From NCBI GenBank assembly GCA_032334055.1, contig JAUOZS010000001.1:1524501-1588500 (forward strand): 64,000 nt of DNA, read 5' to 3'. Below the pieces are notes generated by a model. The model was given only the letters and a program-made list of their open reading frames with translations. It searched no databases and was not told the origin of the DNA. A program made the translations under genes and the position numbers. Origin of the DNA: Selenomonadales bacterium 4137-cl. GTDB lineage: Bacteria; Bacillota; Negativicutes; Sporomusales; UBA7701. This document shows positions 1 through 9,174 of the stretch, piece by piece. How positions within the stretch are numbered: the stretch's first letter is position 1; each line of letters begins with the position of its first letter.

Positions 1-1137
1 CTGCCGGTATGGCTGCTCCTCGCCCCGCGCGATTATCTCAGCTCCTATATGAAGATCGGCACCGTCCTCGCGCTGGCACTCGGCATCCTCATCGTCCAGC
101 CGACCGTCAACATGCCGATCACCACCCCCTTCACCGCCGGCGGCGGCCCCATCATCCCCGGCCCCGTCTGGCCGTTCGTCTTCATCACCATCGCCTGCGG
201 CGCTATCTCCGGCTTCCACGCCCTCATCAGCTCGGGCACCACGCCCAAGATGATCGAGATGGAAAGCCAGGCCATGTTCATCGGCTACGGCAGCATGCTT
301 GTTGAAGGCTTCGTTGCAATGATGGCCCTGATTTCCGCCGTCGTAATGTATCCCGGCGACTTCTTCGCCATCAATACCCTTGCCCCCGTTTACGCCAAGG
401 TGCAGGCCATCTTCCCGACCGTCGAGATCAAACAACTTGAGGAACTCGTCGGCATCCAGGTCATGCATCGCCCCGGCGGCGCCGTTTCCTTAGCCGTCGG
501 CATGGCCCACATCTTCTCGAGCATCGGCGGCATGAAGAGCCTCATGAGCTACTGGTACCAGTTCGCTCTCATGTTCGAGGCCCTCTTCATCCTCACAACC
601 ATCGACGCCGGCACCCGCGTAGGCCGATACATCCTCCAGGACGTTCTCGGCACCTATGTCTACCCGCCTCTCAAGGAAACCGGCTGGTGGCCCGGCATCT
701 TCTTTACCGGCGCCCTCGTAAGCCTAAGCTGGGGCTACCTCCTCTACACCGGCAACGTAAGCACCATCTGGCCGATGTTTGGGGTCGCAAATCAGCTTCT
801 GGCTGTCATCGCCCTGGCCCTCGGCACAACCATCATCCTCAAACTTGCCAAAAACAAGACCTATGCCTTGATTACCATCGCGCCGCTGGCTTTCCTGTCC
901 GTCACCGTAATTTCGGCCGGCGCCATGAACATCGGCAACTACCTCAAACTGGGAACCTTCAATGGCAACCTCATGGCGGCCCTCAGCATCGTTCTCATCG
1001 TCATGGTCGCCATTATCATTCTCGACTCCCTCCGCGTTTGGCTGCGTCTCTTCGGCACCGCCAAGCCGGAAGGCATGAACACCGATACTCCGGTTGTATG
1101 TCAGTTCGGCGAAACGCGGCCCAATATCCCCAGCTAA
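1..1137 (+). CDS. cstA: Carbon starvation protein CstA family transporter, 3' part
   Basis: The reading frame is open from the first base, so the gene starts before the window; 378 C-terminal residues are visible. They form a series of hydrophobic helices separated by short loops, including the conserved-looking stretches GFHALISSGTTPK and FGVANQLLAVIAL. CstA proteins are inner-membrane transporters for peptides or pyruvate used during carbon limitation. The fragment ends with a short polar tail after the last helix (DSLRVWLRLFG), and a strong terminator follows 10 bases later. Family assignment is confident from the sequence; the substrate cannot be told from it. Confidence 0.9.
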   Translation: MPVWLLLAPRDYLSSYMKIGTVLALALGILIVQPTVNMPITTPFTAGGGPIIPGPVWPFVFITIACGAISGFHALISSGTTPKMIEMESQAMFIGYGSMLVEGFVAMMALISAVVMYPGDFFAINTLAPVYAKVQAIFPTVEIKQLEELVGIQVMHRPGGAVSLAVGMAHIFSSIGGMKSLMSYWYQFALMFEALFILTTIDAGTRVGRYILQDVLGTYVYPPLKETGWWPGIFFTGALVSLSWGYLLYTGNVSTIWPMFGVANQLLAVIALALGTTIILKLAKNKTYALITIAPLAFLSVTVISAGAMNIGNYLKLGTFNGNLMAALSIVLIVMVAIIILDSLRVWLRLFGTAKPEGMNTDTPVVCQFGETRPNIPS

Positions 1138-1147
1138 ATAAAATTAG

Positions 1148-1190
1148 AGAAGAAGGTCTGCGTCGACGGCGCGGACCTTCTTCTTTGATA
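1148..1190 (+). terminator. Rho-independent terminator of cstA
   Basis: A 15-bp stem (1148-1162 with 1170-1184, one G-T pair) closes a 7-base loop and runs into a T-rich stretch. It lies just after the cstA stop and separates it from ispH. Confidence 0.85.
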
Positions 1191-1268
1191 ATTAAAATCT
1201 GCCGGGAAAAGGAATTATATTAAAAGTGGACGAATACCAATAAAAAACCATTCCCCTGGAGGCCAATC

Positions 1269-3239
1269 GTGAAGATCCTGCTTGCCGAACACCGCGGCTT
1301 CTGCTACGGCGTCGAGCGGGCCGTCGCCATGGCCCGCGGCTGTGCCGACCGGCCGGGCAAAGCCGCCACCCTCGGCCCCATCATCCACAACCCCCAGCTT
1401 GTCGCCCGGCTGGCAGCCGAGGGCGTCGGCACCGTCGACAACCTCGACGACATAAAAGGGGACACCGTTATCATCCGCTCTCACGGCGCCCCTCCGGAAA
1501 CTTATCGCCAGGCGGCCGCCAAAAACCTCACCGTCGTCGACGCCACCTGCCCCCACGTCAGAAAGGCCCAGACGGCTGCCCGCGATCTCCGGGAAAAAGG
1601 CTACAGAGTGGCCGTGGTGGGGGAGAGGGGTCACCCCGAAGTTAACAGCATCGTCGCCTGGGCAGGCGACGGCACGGTCGTCATCGAAACCGAGGAAGAA
1701 GCGGCCGGCTTGCCGGCGGTTCCGCGCCTGGGAATAGTATCCCAGACCACCTTTCCGCCCGGCCGGTTCGACGGCATCGTCGACATCCTGAAAACCGGAG
1801 CCGCCGACATCCAGGTGAACAAAACCATCTGCACCGCCACCGAACAGCGCCAGCAGGCGGCCGTGGACCTTGCGGCCCGCGTGGACGTCATGGTAGTCGT
1901 CGGCGGGCGCGGCAGCGCCAACACCACCCGCCTCGCCCAACTATGCCAAGAGGCAGGCAGCAGGGTGTATCACATAGAAACAGCAGCTGAACTGGACCCC
2001 GAGTGGTTCAGGGGAGCGGAGGCGGCTGGCATAACCGCCGGCGCATCCACCCCCGAATGGGTTATTGAGGAGGTATATCGGAAAATGCAAGAGTTCGATC
2101 AAGCAATGGAGCAAGAAATCCGCCAGATTGAGAAGGGCAGCATCGTCAAAGGGAAAGTGGTAAGGGTCAGCGACGACGAAGTATTCGTCGACATCGGCTA
2201 TAAAGCCGAAGGCGTCATCCCGCTCGCCGAGCTCGCCTTCCCGCAGCCCGCCAAAGCGGAAGAAGCCGTCAAAGAAGGCGACGAAATCGACGTCTGCGTC
2301 CTCGACGACGACAGCAGCGAAGGAGCCATTAAACTCTCCAAAGTCCGCGCCGACAGCGTCATCGCCTGGGATAAACTGGAAAATGCCCAAAATTCACATC
2401 AACCGGTCGAAGGTAAAGTAACTGAAGCTGTGAAAGGCGGTCTATCGGTGGCCGTTTTCGGCGTGCGGGGCTTTATTCCCGCCTCCCAGGCCGACTTGCG
2501 GTATGTCGAGGACCTCAGTATATTTGCCGGACAGACCCTTTCTGTTTTGCCGATCGAAGTAGACAGGGAGAAAAAGCGGGTCGTTCTTTCCCGGCGCGCC
2601 GTTCTCGAGGAAGAGCGCCGCCGCAGCGAAGCGGAAGCCTTCGCCCGCTTCCAGCCCGGACAGACCGTCCACGGCACGGTTCGCCGCCTCGCCGACTTCG
2701 GCGCCTTCGTGGATATTGGCGGCGTCGACGGGCTGATCCATATCTCCGACCTTTCCTGGCACAGGGTCAAAACAGCCTCTGAAATCGTCAACGTCGGCGA
2801 CGAAGTCGATGTCGTCATCCTGAAGCTCGACCCGGCGACCAGGAAAATTTCCCTCAGTCTCAAGGCCTCGCAGCGCGATCCCTGGTTCGACGTCGCCGAA
2901 ACCCTCGTCGTCGGCAGCGTTGTCGCCGGCAAAGTAACCAAAACTTCCAAATTCGGCGCCTTCGTCGAAGTAGCCCCGGGCGTCGAAGGCCTTGTCCATA
3001 TTTCCGAACTCGACGACCGCCGGGTCGAAAAGGCTGAAGAAGTGGTAACCGCCGGCCAGGAAGTCAACGTCAAAATTCTCGGCGTGGACAAAAAGGCCAA
3101 GCGCATTTCCCTCAGCATCGCCCAGGCCAAGCAAGATCGCGACCGGGCAGAATACAGCCACTACATCCAAGACAGCGGCAAGGGGCTGGGCTTCACCATC
3201 GGCGACAAGCTCGGCCATCTCTTCAAACGAGAAGACTGA
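1269..3239 (+). CDS. ispH-rpsA: 4-hydroxy-3-methylbut-2-enyl diphosphate reductase fused to ribosomal protein S1 domains
   Basis: This 656-residue protein joins two functions. Residues 1-280 are IspH, the last enzyme of the MEP isoprenoid pathway, which makes IPP and DMAPP. Its three [4Fe-4S] ligand cysteines are visible at about 12 (GFCYGV), 94 (DATCPH) and 188 (KTICTAT). From about residue 291 onward there are four S1 RNA-binding repeats, each with the KGKV/HGTV...DFGAFVDI...GLIHISEL pattern. Such fusions are known in Clostridia and Negativicutes. Translation starts at GTG 1269, with TGGAGG 6 bases upstream. Type 2 IPP isomerase follows after 14 bases, so the two are probably one transcript. 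Confidence 0.95.
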   Translation: MKILLAEHRGFCYGVERAVAMARGCADRPGKAATLGPIIHNPQLVARLAAEGVGTVDNLDDIKGDTVIIRSHGAPPETYRQAAAKNLTVVDATCPHVRKAQTAARDLREKGYRVAVVGERGHPEVNSIVAWAGDGTVVIETEEEAAGLPAVPRLGIVSQTTFPPGRFDGIVDILKTGAADIQVNKTICTATEQRQQAAVDLAARVDVMVVVGGRGSANTTRLAQLCQEAGSRVYHIETAAELDPEWFRGAEAAGITAGASTPEWVIEEVYRKMQEFDQAMEQEIRQIEKGSIVKGKVVRVSDDEVFVDIGYKAEGVIPLAELAFPQPAKAEEAVKEGDEIDVCVLDDDSSEGAIKLSKVRADSVIAWDKLENAQNSHQPVEGKVTEAVKGGLSVAVFGVRGFIPASQADLRYVEDLSIFAGQTLSVLPIEVDREKKRVVLSRRAVLEEERRRSEAEAFARFQPGQTVHGTVRRLADFGAFVDIGGVDGLIHISDLSWHRVKTASEIVNVGDEVDVVILKLDPATRKISLSLKASQRDPWFDVAETLVVGSVVAGKVTKTSKFGAFVEVAPGVEGLVHISELDDRRVEKAEEVVTAGQEVNVKILGVDKKAKRISLSIAQAKQDRDRAEYSHYIQDSGKGLGFTIGDKLGHLFKRED

Positions 3240-3253
3240 AGGGTTGTGGACGT

Positions 3254-4315
3254 GTGCGCCAATCGCGCAAACTCGACCATCTCAAATATTCCCTTGCACT
3301 TACTGACGGACCTGCGGCAAACGGGTTCGCCGATTTCTCCCTCGTCCACAACTGTCTGCCGGGGCTGGCTTTTTCGACCATCGAGCTGGCCACGACAGTC
3401 GCCGGCGTCTCCCTGCGCCATCCCGTAATCATCAACGCCATCACCGGCGGCGCCGCCGACGTCACCGCCATCAACGCGCAGCTCGCCGAGCTGGCCAGGA
3501 GAACCGGCGCCGCCATGGCCGTCGGCTCCCAGTACGCCGCTCTCGAAAACCCGGCGGTAAGCGAATCCTATCAGGTCGTCCGTTCCGTCAATCCCGACGG
3601 CGTACTGTTCGCCAATCTCGGCGCCCATGCCACCCCGGACCAGGCTGTCCGGGCTGTGTCTATGATCGGTGCCGACGCCATCCAGATTCATCTCAACGCC
3701 GCCCAGGAACTCGCCATGCCCGAAGGCGACCGCGACTTCGGCGGCTACCTCGAAAACATCGCCGCCATAGTAGCTGTCAGCCCAGTACCCGTCATCGTCA
3801 AAGAAGTCGGTTCCGGTGTCGCCCGCGAGCAGGCCACCGCTCTCGTGGCTGCCGGCGTAAAAGCTATCGATACCGGCGGCGCGGGAGGCACAAACTTCGT
3901 CGCCATCGAAGCTGCCCGCGGTTCGGCTGAGTTGCCGGCCGAAACCCTCGCCTGGGGGATACCGACCGCCGTCAGCGCCGTTGAAGTTGTTTCCGTTCTC
4001 CCTCCATCCGTCGACCTCATAGTATCCGGCGGCATTCGCAGCCCTCTGGACGCCGTCAAAGCCCTGGCCCTCGGCGGGCGGGCAGTCGCCATCGCCACCC
4101 CGGCCATCAGGTTGCTGCGGGAAAGAGGCCTGCGCGAAGCCGTCGCCTGGTTCGAATCGTTCCTTAGCGAGATCCGCCGCTACATGCTGCTAGTCGGGGC
4201 GGGGGAAATCGCCAACCTTGCGGACGTCCCGGTGGTTATAACCGGCAAGAGCAGGGAATGGCTAACCCAAAGAGGAATCGACACCACATGTTTTGCCCGC
4301 CGCACCCGGTGTTAG
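3254..4315 (+). CDS. fni: Type 2 isopentenyl-diphosphate delta-isomerase
   Basis: This 353-residue TIM-barrel flavoprotein interconverts IPP and DMAPP, using FMN and NAD(P)H. Diagnostic stretches are HPVIINAITGG near the N-terminus, QIHLNAAQELAMPEGDRDF in the middle, VIVKEVGSGV, and DTGGAGGTNFVAIE for phosphate and FMN binding. The start is GTG 3254 with GAAGGG about 10 bases upstream. It directly follows ispH-rpsA, so the final MEP reductase and the isomerase are probably made together. A perfect terminator follows the stop. Confidence 0.93.
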   Translation: MRQSRKLDHLKYSLALTDGPAANGFADFSLVHNCLPGLAFSTIELATTVAGVSLRHPVIINAITGGAADVTAINAQLAELARRTGAAMAVGSQYAALENPAVSESYQVVRSVNPDGVLFANLGAHATPDQAVRAVSMIGADAIQIHLNAAQELAMPEGDRDFGGYLENIAAIVAVSPVPVIVKEVGSGVAREQATALVAAGVKAIDTGGAGGTNFVAIEAARGSAELPAETLAWGIPTAVSAVEVVSVLPPSVDLIVSGGIRSPLDAVKALALGGRAVAIATPAIRLLRERGLREAVAWFESFLSEIRRYMLLVGAGEIANLADVPVVITGKSREWLTQRGIDTTCFARRTRC

Positions 4316-4331
4316 TATAATCGCCTGCCAT

Positions 4332-4359
4332 AAAAGCATGGTCTCCGGACCATGCTTTT
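4332..4359 (+). terminator. Rho-independent terminator after fni
   Basis: A perfect 12-bp stem, AAAAGCATGGTC paired with GACCATGCTTTT, closes a TCCG tetraloop. Because the A and T runs are symmetrical it could work in both directions. Confidence 0.85.
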
Positions 4360-4432
4360 GCATGTTTATCCTCCGCCCAGGGCAAGCTAAATGCGTATCG
4401 CCATCATCCTGGATGTGAGGTGAAAAACCACA

Positions 4433-5185
4433 ATGAGTTTGCCGGTAGGAATGATACTGCTCCTCGTTGTCGGCGTGTTGGTCTATTTCGGTCTGGCCCA
4501 GCGCCTGCTCGACCGCATGCGGCTCACCGACAAGCAAGCCCTGCTCTTCATCGGCGCCATAGTAGTCGGCAGCTTCGTAGACATTCCACTGATGCGCGCC
4601 CCCTCCGAACTGAGCGTCAATCTTGGCGGCGCCCTGATCCCCGCGGTCTTCTCGCTCTGGCTGTTGGCAACCGCCGACGAAACGGCCGAAAGGGTGCGGG
4701 CGATAATTGCCAGTGTTCTCGTTGCCGGAGCGGTCATGCTTGGTTCCCTGTACCTTCCCTATGAGCCGGAAAATATGTTCCTTGACCCCAAACTAATCTA
4801 CGGCATCGCCGCCGGCCTCATCGCCTACATTGCCGGCCGCTCCCGCCGCGCCGCGTTCATCGGCGGGATACTAGGCATAATCCTTAGCGACATCGCCCAC
4901 TTCGTCACCATAACCCGCGCTGGTATTCCGGGCACCACCGCCATCGGCGGGGCAGGGGCGTTCGATGTCGTCATCATTGCCGGCCTTGTTGGCGTAATGG
5001 TGGCCGAACTGGTCGGCGAAACGCGCGAACGGCTGCAGGGCGGACCTGTTCTCGGCCCCAACCGCCCCGAAGGACTCTACGAATTCAGCAAAGAGCTGGG
5101 GCACCACGGCAAGCACAAGAAGGATAAATCGCTCACAGCTTCCCAAAAAACCGAACAGCAGGACGGGGGGGAAGACCGTGAATAG
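4433..5185 (+). CDS. DUF1614 integral membrane protein
   Basis: This 250-residue protein has about seven hydrophobic helices and a charged, lysine- and histidine-rich cytoplasmic tail of about 45 residues. The overall look (FGLAQRLLDRMRLTD near the N-terminus, GAGAFDVVIIAGLVGVMVAE near the C-terminus) matches DUF1614, a family of unknown function. It overlaps the spoIIP-like gene by 8 bases, so the two are translationally coupled. That linkage suggests a role in the sporulating cell, but this is inference. ATG 4433 follows GAGGTG by 10 bases. Confidence 0.8.
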   Translation: MSLPVGMILLLVVGVLVYFGLAQRLLDRMRLTDKQALLFIGAIVVGSFVDIPLMRAPSELSVNLGGALIPAVFSLWLLATADETAERVRAIIASVLVAGAVMLGSLYLPYEPENMFLDPKLIYGIAAGLIAYIAGRSRRAAFIGGILGIILSDIAHFVTITRAGIPGTTAIGGAGAFDVVIIAGLVGVMVAELVGETRERLQGGPVLGPNRPEGLYEFSKELGHHGKHKKDKSLTASQKTEQQDGGEDRE

Positions 5186-6344
5186 GTTGGTACTCGTCGC
5201 GGCAATTGTTATCGGTTGCCTTGTCATGGTTCCCGCCCAGGCGCATGAGCGTAACGACGGCGGCTACTACACCATCGTCGACGAACTCGGAAGGCCTGTA
5301 TTCATGACCGGCTGGAAAGTCAACGTCGGCGACCAGTGTCTTACTACTGACAACAAACGTTACGAAGTAACCGGCATCAGCGGCGACACCGCCCACGCCA
5401 AATTTATCGGCGAGGTCAACCTCAGCGCCTACGCGCCTTCCGCCCCCGTGCGCAACCATGCCTTCGCCGTCCATCTCGCCCCCAGGGTCGCCAGCGCCCA
5501 GGGCAATAAAGTCGCCATCTACCACACCCACTCCGACGAATCGTACGTCCCTACCGACGGCAAGGAAAGCATCCTCGGCAACGGCGGCATCTTCAAAGTG
5601 GGCCAGGCCTTCGGCGAAGCCCTCAAAGCCCAGGGCTTGCAACCCATCATCTCCAACGCAAAGCACGACCCGCATGACAACATGGCCTATGAGCGTTCCC
5701 GCCGCACCGTAGCCGATCTACTCAAACAACAGCCGGCGGCCGTCTTCGACGTCCACCGCGACGCCCTGCCAGCCGAAGGCTACGCCACCAAAATCAACGG
5801 CCAGGAGATGACAAAAGTTCAATTGGTCGTCGGCAAGTACGGGCCGACCGGCAAACAAATTGAAGATTACGCCCTCAAGATCAAGGCTGCCGCCGACCAG
5901 AAGCATCCCGGCCTGATCAAAGGCATATTCTTCGCCAAGGGCGGAGACTACAACCAGGATCTCCACCCGCGTTCCATGCTGCTTGAAGTTGGCTCCCACA
6001 CCAACAGCCGTGCAGAGGCCGAGAAAGGCATCGCCCTGTTTGCCGACGCCATACCCGCCGTCTTGGGGCAGACAGGAGGGCAACCCGGTACGCCCGCCGG
6101 CGCCACCGGCCTGGGTACTCAGCAAGCCGGCCCTTCAGGCGCCAGTAAGTCGATCGGCTGGATCGTCGCCCTGCTTGTAATAGGCGTCATTGCCTTCCTG
6201 TTCATCAGCACCGGTGGCGTCAAAGAAGCCGGCGCAAAGCTTAAGCGCTTCACCACCACCGAATTCGCCAACTTCCTCGGACCGAAAATCGGGCGCAAAC
6301 AGCGGCGGGACGACCGGGACGACGAAGGCGACGATTCCCGATGA
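5178..6344 (+). CDS. spoIIP: Stage II sporulation protein P family cell-wall hydrolase
   Basis: This 388-residue protein has an N-terminal signal sequence (residues 1-23, ending PAQAHE). The SpoIIP amidase/endopeptidase domain covers about residues 110-300, with YHTHSDESYVP, DVHRDAL and LLEVGSHTNS, which carry the expected zinc-ligand His and Glu residues. A C-terminal transmembrane helix (GWIVALLVIGVIAFLFI) and a basic tail rich in Arg and Asp follow. SpoIIP degrades septal peptidoglycan during engulfment. Classical SpoIIP is anchored at its N-terminus, so the C-terminal helix is unusual. GTG 5178 overlaps the DUF1614 gene and ATGA-type overlap links it to the next gene. Confidence 0.88.
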   Translation: MNRLVLVAAIVIGCLVMVPAQAHERNDGGYYTIVDELGRPVFMTGWKVNVGDQCLTTDNKRYEVTGISGDTAHAKFIGEVNLSAYAPSAPVRNHAFAVHLAPRVASAQGNKVAIYHTHSDESYVPTDGKESILGNGGIFKVGQAFGEALKAQGLQPIISNAKHDPHDNMAYERSRRTVADLLKQQPAAVFDVHRDALPAEGYATKINGQEMTKVQLVVGKYGPTGKQIEDYALKIKAAADQKHPGLIKGIFFAKGGDYNQDLHPRSMLLEVGSHTNSRAEAEKGIALFADAIPAVLGQTGGQPGTPAGATGLGTQQAGPSGASKSIGWIVALLVIGVIAFLFISTGGVKEAGAKLKRFTTTEFANFLGPKIGRKQRRDDRDDEGDDSR

Positions 6345-6754
6345 ACGTCATCTATCACGCGCGGCGGCCATTTTTGCCACAACTGGCCTGCGCCCTTCAC
6401 CTCGGCCTTGAAAATGAGGCCGAGCCTTTTTTGCCCGAGAGCCGCGCTCACGACTGGCAGGCGGAACCCCTCCTGATCGCCGGCCCTGACGCAACCGGCG
6501 CCACCGTATGCTGCCTTGCGCATGGGCGCTACCGCGGGCTGTATCGCCGGGCGCTAGCCGGAATGGCGGGCATCTTCACCTTTTCCCTCGCCTGGGTCGA
6601 CCTCGATCAGGCAATCGCCGCCTGCAGCTTCGCGACCAGAGGCCGCGTTTTCCTGGCCGACCACTGGCCGGCTGTATTCGGGCATCGTTTTCGGCCGCGC
6701 ATCATCGCCGCCCTGCGCTCCAGCCTGCTCACCCACCGGGAGGACTGCCCGTGA
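6341..6754 (+). CDS. Divergent DUF3189-like protein (first of a tandem pair)
   Basis: A 137-residue soluble protein beginning MNVIYHARRPFLPQLACALHLG, which matches the opening of the next protein (NIVYYCFAGAHASVVASAIHCG) in pattern. I therefore read it as a diverged paralogue of DUF3189, a short family of unknown function found in spore formers. It has two adjacent cysteines (VCCLAHG). The start codon overlaps the spoIIP stop (ATGA), and its own stop overlaps the GTG of the next gene, so four genes are coupled in a row. No catalytic motif is recognised. Confidence 0.65.
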   Translation: MNVIYHARRPFLPQLACALHLGLENEAEPFLPESRAHDWQAEPLLIAGPDATGATVCCLAHGRYRGLYRRALAGMAGIFTFSLAWVDLDQAIAACSFATRGRVFLADHWPAVFGHRFRPRIIAALRSSLLTHREDCP

Positions 6755-7209
6755 ACATCGTCTACTACTGTTTTGCCGGCGCCCACGCTTCCGTCGTCGC
6801 CAGCGCCATCCACTGCGGTCTCCTGCCGGTAGAGCATGTGCCCACTTACGACGAGTTTGTAGCCCTTCCGTACTATGACCGGACCGCTCCCCGCCTGATC
6901 GGCAGCCCTTATCTCATGGGCAGGGACGAATACGGCCACAACGTTTACTTCCTCGGCCTCTGGGACCAGCGCCTGCCCATCATGGCCGCCGTCGGCGCTC
7001 TGCTCGCCACCGCCAGCATTGACGAACAGGACTACTTCTTCCAGGACGCCTTTCCGCTCATCAACTTTTCCACAAAAATCGGCGGGCTGCTTTCCAAGCG
7101 CTACTGCCTCACGAGCATTGGCAGAAGGATTACCGTCTGGGGCATGCAGCGGCAATACCCGGCGTTCGTATCCATGGTTGCGGACGTCAAAAGCAAACTT
7201 CACCCGTGA
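6751..7209 (+). CDS. DUF3189 family protein
   Basis: This 152-residue protein starts at GTG 6751, which overlaps the previous stop as GTGA; upstream in-frame starts would run into the preceding gene. The N-terminal NIVYYCFAGAHASVV and internal MGRDEYGHNVYFLGL are typical of DUF3189. A GAH motif near a strand-turn at the N-terminus looks like a nucleotide or phosphate loop, but this is only a resemblance. It is the last gene of the DUF1614-spoIIP-DUF3189-DUF3189 group, then there is a 108-base gap with no ORF or clear terminator before the DUF512 gene. Confidence 0.8.
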   Translation: MNIVYYCFAGAHASVVASAIHCGLLPVEHVPTYDEFVALPYYDRTAPRLIGSPYLMGRDEYGHNVYFLGLWDQRLPIMAAVGALLATASIDEQDYFFQDAFPLINFSTKIGGLLSKRYCLTSIGRRITVWGMQRQYPAFVSMVADVKSKLHP

Positions 7210-7317
7210 CGGCAACTTGGCCTATTTATCGCCGTCCGGCAGGAAAAGGCTGCTAAAGGCGGAATACATAGTAAAGGCCGAAAGAAGCGGCCACAAGTAC
7301 CGGAGGAGAGAAAAACC

Positions 7318-8622
7318 TTGACCAAAGGAACAATCTGCCGGGTTGCCGACGACAGCATCGCCGCCGAACTGGGGCTTCGCCCCGGCGACGCGCTTCTCGC
7401 CGTCAACGGCGAACCCGTCAGCGACATAATCGACTTAAGCTTCGCGCTGGCCGACGAAAACGTGGAGCTCCTCGTGGCGCGGCAAAACGGCGAAGAGGAG
7501 CTTTTCGCAATCGAAAAAGACTACGACCAGGATCTCGGGCTGGAATTCGAAAGCGCCGTCTTTGACCGCGTCCGCCCGTGCGCCAACAACTGCGTCTTCT
7601 GCTTCGTCGACCAGATGCCACCCGGCATGAGGGAAAGCCTCTACATCAAAGACGACGACTATCGGCTCTCCTTCCTCTACGGCAACTTCATCACCCTCAC
7701 CAACCTCTCGCCGCGCGACTTTGCCCGCATCCGCCGCCTTCACCTGTCGCCCCTCTACGTCTCCGTACACGCCACCGACGGCGACCTCCGGGCTTCCCTG
7801 CTCGGCAACCCGCGCGCCAAAAATATCATGGCCCGTCTCCGCGAACTTTCCGACAGCGGCATCGAGCTCCACACCCAAGTTGTCCTCTGCCCCGGTCTCA
7901 ACGATGGCCCAGTCCTAGAGCGCACCGTCGCCGACCTCTTCGCCCTCGCCCCCGGTGTCCTCTCGCTCGCCATCGTGCCCGTCGGCCTCACCCGCCATCG
8001 GGAAAAATGCCGGCCCCTGCGCTGCTTCACACCGGACGAAGCCCGCGCCGTCATCGCCGCCGTTTCCGCGTGGCAGAGCCGCTGCCGGGCCGAAACCGGC
8101 TCCACCTTCGTCTACCTCGCCGACGAATTCTACCTCGCCGCCGGCTTACCCATACCCGAATACGACCATTACGACGACTTCCCCCAGCTTGAGAATGGCG
8201 TCGGCATCGTCCGCTCCTTCCTCGCCGAATGGGAGGAAACTGCCGCACCAAAAGAAGGCTACGCCACTCCCCGGCGCATCGACGTCGTCTGCGGCGTTTC
8301 CGCGTCAGCGGTACTCGCCCCCCTTATCGCCGGCCTTTCCCTAAAAAACCTTACCATCCGGCTCGTCACCGCCGTCAACGCCTTTTTCGGGCCGTCCGTC
8401 ACCGTAACCGGCCTCCTTACCGGCGCCGACATCATCGCCGCCCTCAGGGACGCAGATTCGCCGTCCGACGGCGTCATCATCCCCGGCGTCGCCCTCAGAA
8501 AAGGCGAAAACATCTTTCTCGACGGCCTCACCCCCGAAGACGTCGCCCGCGTCATCGGCCGCCCCGTGCGGGTGGCCCACTTCGCCGCCGACCTCAAATC
8601 GCAGCTCGCCGCTTGGAGGTGA
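7318..8622 (+). CDS. DUF512 PDZ/radical-SAM-like protein
   Basis: This 434-residue protein opens with a PDZ-like segment (about residues 1-60, ELGLRPGDALLAVNGEPV). It continues with a Cys cluster, CANNCVFCFVDQMPPGMR, at about 84-100, of the CX3CX2C type that binds an iron-sulphur cluster in radical SAM enzymes. The C-terminal DUF512 domain (about 230-430) follows. The biochemical role is unknown. The start is TTG 7318 with CGGAGGAG 8 bases upstream. DUF512 genes commonly stand next to der in Clostridia; here cobO lies between them. Confidence 0.88.
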   Translation: MTKGTICRVADDSIAAELGLRPGDALLAVNGEPVSDIIDLSFALADENVELLVARQNGEEELFAIEKDYDQDLGLEFESAVFDRVRPCANNCVFCFVDQMPPGMRESLYIKDDDYRLSFLYGNFITLTNLSPRDFARIRRLHLSPLYVSVHATDGDLRASLLGNPRAKNIMARLRELSDSGIELHTQVVLCPGLNDGPVLERTVADLFALAPGVLSLAIVPVGLTRHREKCRPLRCFTPDEARAVIAAVSAWQSRCRAETGSTFVYLADEFYLAAGLPIPEYDHYDDFPQLENGVGIVRSFLAEWEETAAPKEGYATPRRIDVVCGVSASAVLAPLIAGLSLKNLTIRLVTAVNAFFGPSVTVTGLLTGADIIAALRDADSPSDGVIIPGVALRKGENIFLDGLTPEDVARVIGRPVRVAHFAADLKSQLAAWR

Positions 8623-8625
8623 ACC

Positions 8626-9150
8626 ATGAAAGACCTCGGACTCATCCAAGTGTATACCGGCAACGGCAAAGGAAAAACTACAGCTAGCCTCGGCCTGGCC
8701 TTCCGGGCCTCGGGCCACGGCTTCAAAGTCTGCATGCTCCAATTCATGAAAGACTGCTCGGATTATGGCGAAGTAAAAGCGGCCCAGTATCTGCCGGGCT
8801 TTGTCGTCATTCCGGTCGGCCGCCACGACTTCGTCGACCTCGCCGACCCCGCTCCCGTCGACATCGAGCTTGCCGGAAAAGGCTGGGAGCAGGCAAAAAA
8901 AACCATCGACTCCGGCGAATACGACATCGTAATCCTTGACGAAATAAACGTCGCCATGGCCTGCGGACTACTCCCCGCAGCCGACGTCGCCGCCTTCCTT
9001 ACGGCCGAAAAGCGCAACGTCGAAATCGTCCTCACCGGCCGCTACGCGCCGCCGGAAATAATCGCCATCGCCCACCTCGTCACCGAAATGCAGGAAGTGA
9101 AGCACCCCTACAACGACGGTGTGGCGGCCCGCCAGGGCATCGACTACTGA
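8626..9150 (+). CDS. cobO: Cob(I)yrinic acid a,c-diamide adenosyltransferase (CobA/CobO/BtuR type)
   Basis: A 174-residue P-loop protein that transfers adenosyl from ATP to the cobalt of corrinoids. The P-loop GNGKGKTTAS is at residues 13-22. VILDEINVAMACGLL is the conserved acidic strand and helix, and VTEMQEVKHPYNDGVAARQGIDY is the typical C-terminus. It starts three bases after the DUF512 stop and is probably co-transcribed. A second, unrelated adenosyltransferase (PduO type) lies at 25813. Confidence 0.93.
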   Translation: MKDLGLIQVYTGNGKGKTTASLGLAFRASGHGFKVCMLQFMKDCSDYGEVKAAQYLPGFVVIPVGRHDFVDLADPAPVDIELAGKGWEQAKKTIDSGEYDIVILDEINVAMACGLLPAADVAAFLTAEKRNVEIVLTGRYAPPEIIAIAHLVTEMQEVKHPYNDGVAARQGIDY

Positions 9151-9174
9151 ACCAACGCGAAAAAGGTGATGACC

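Noticed and set aside
7276..7292. Small GGCCG/CGGCC hairpin before the DUF512 gene
   Set aside because: Five-base stem without T-run; too weak to call a terminator.
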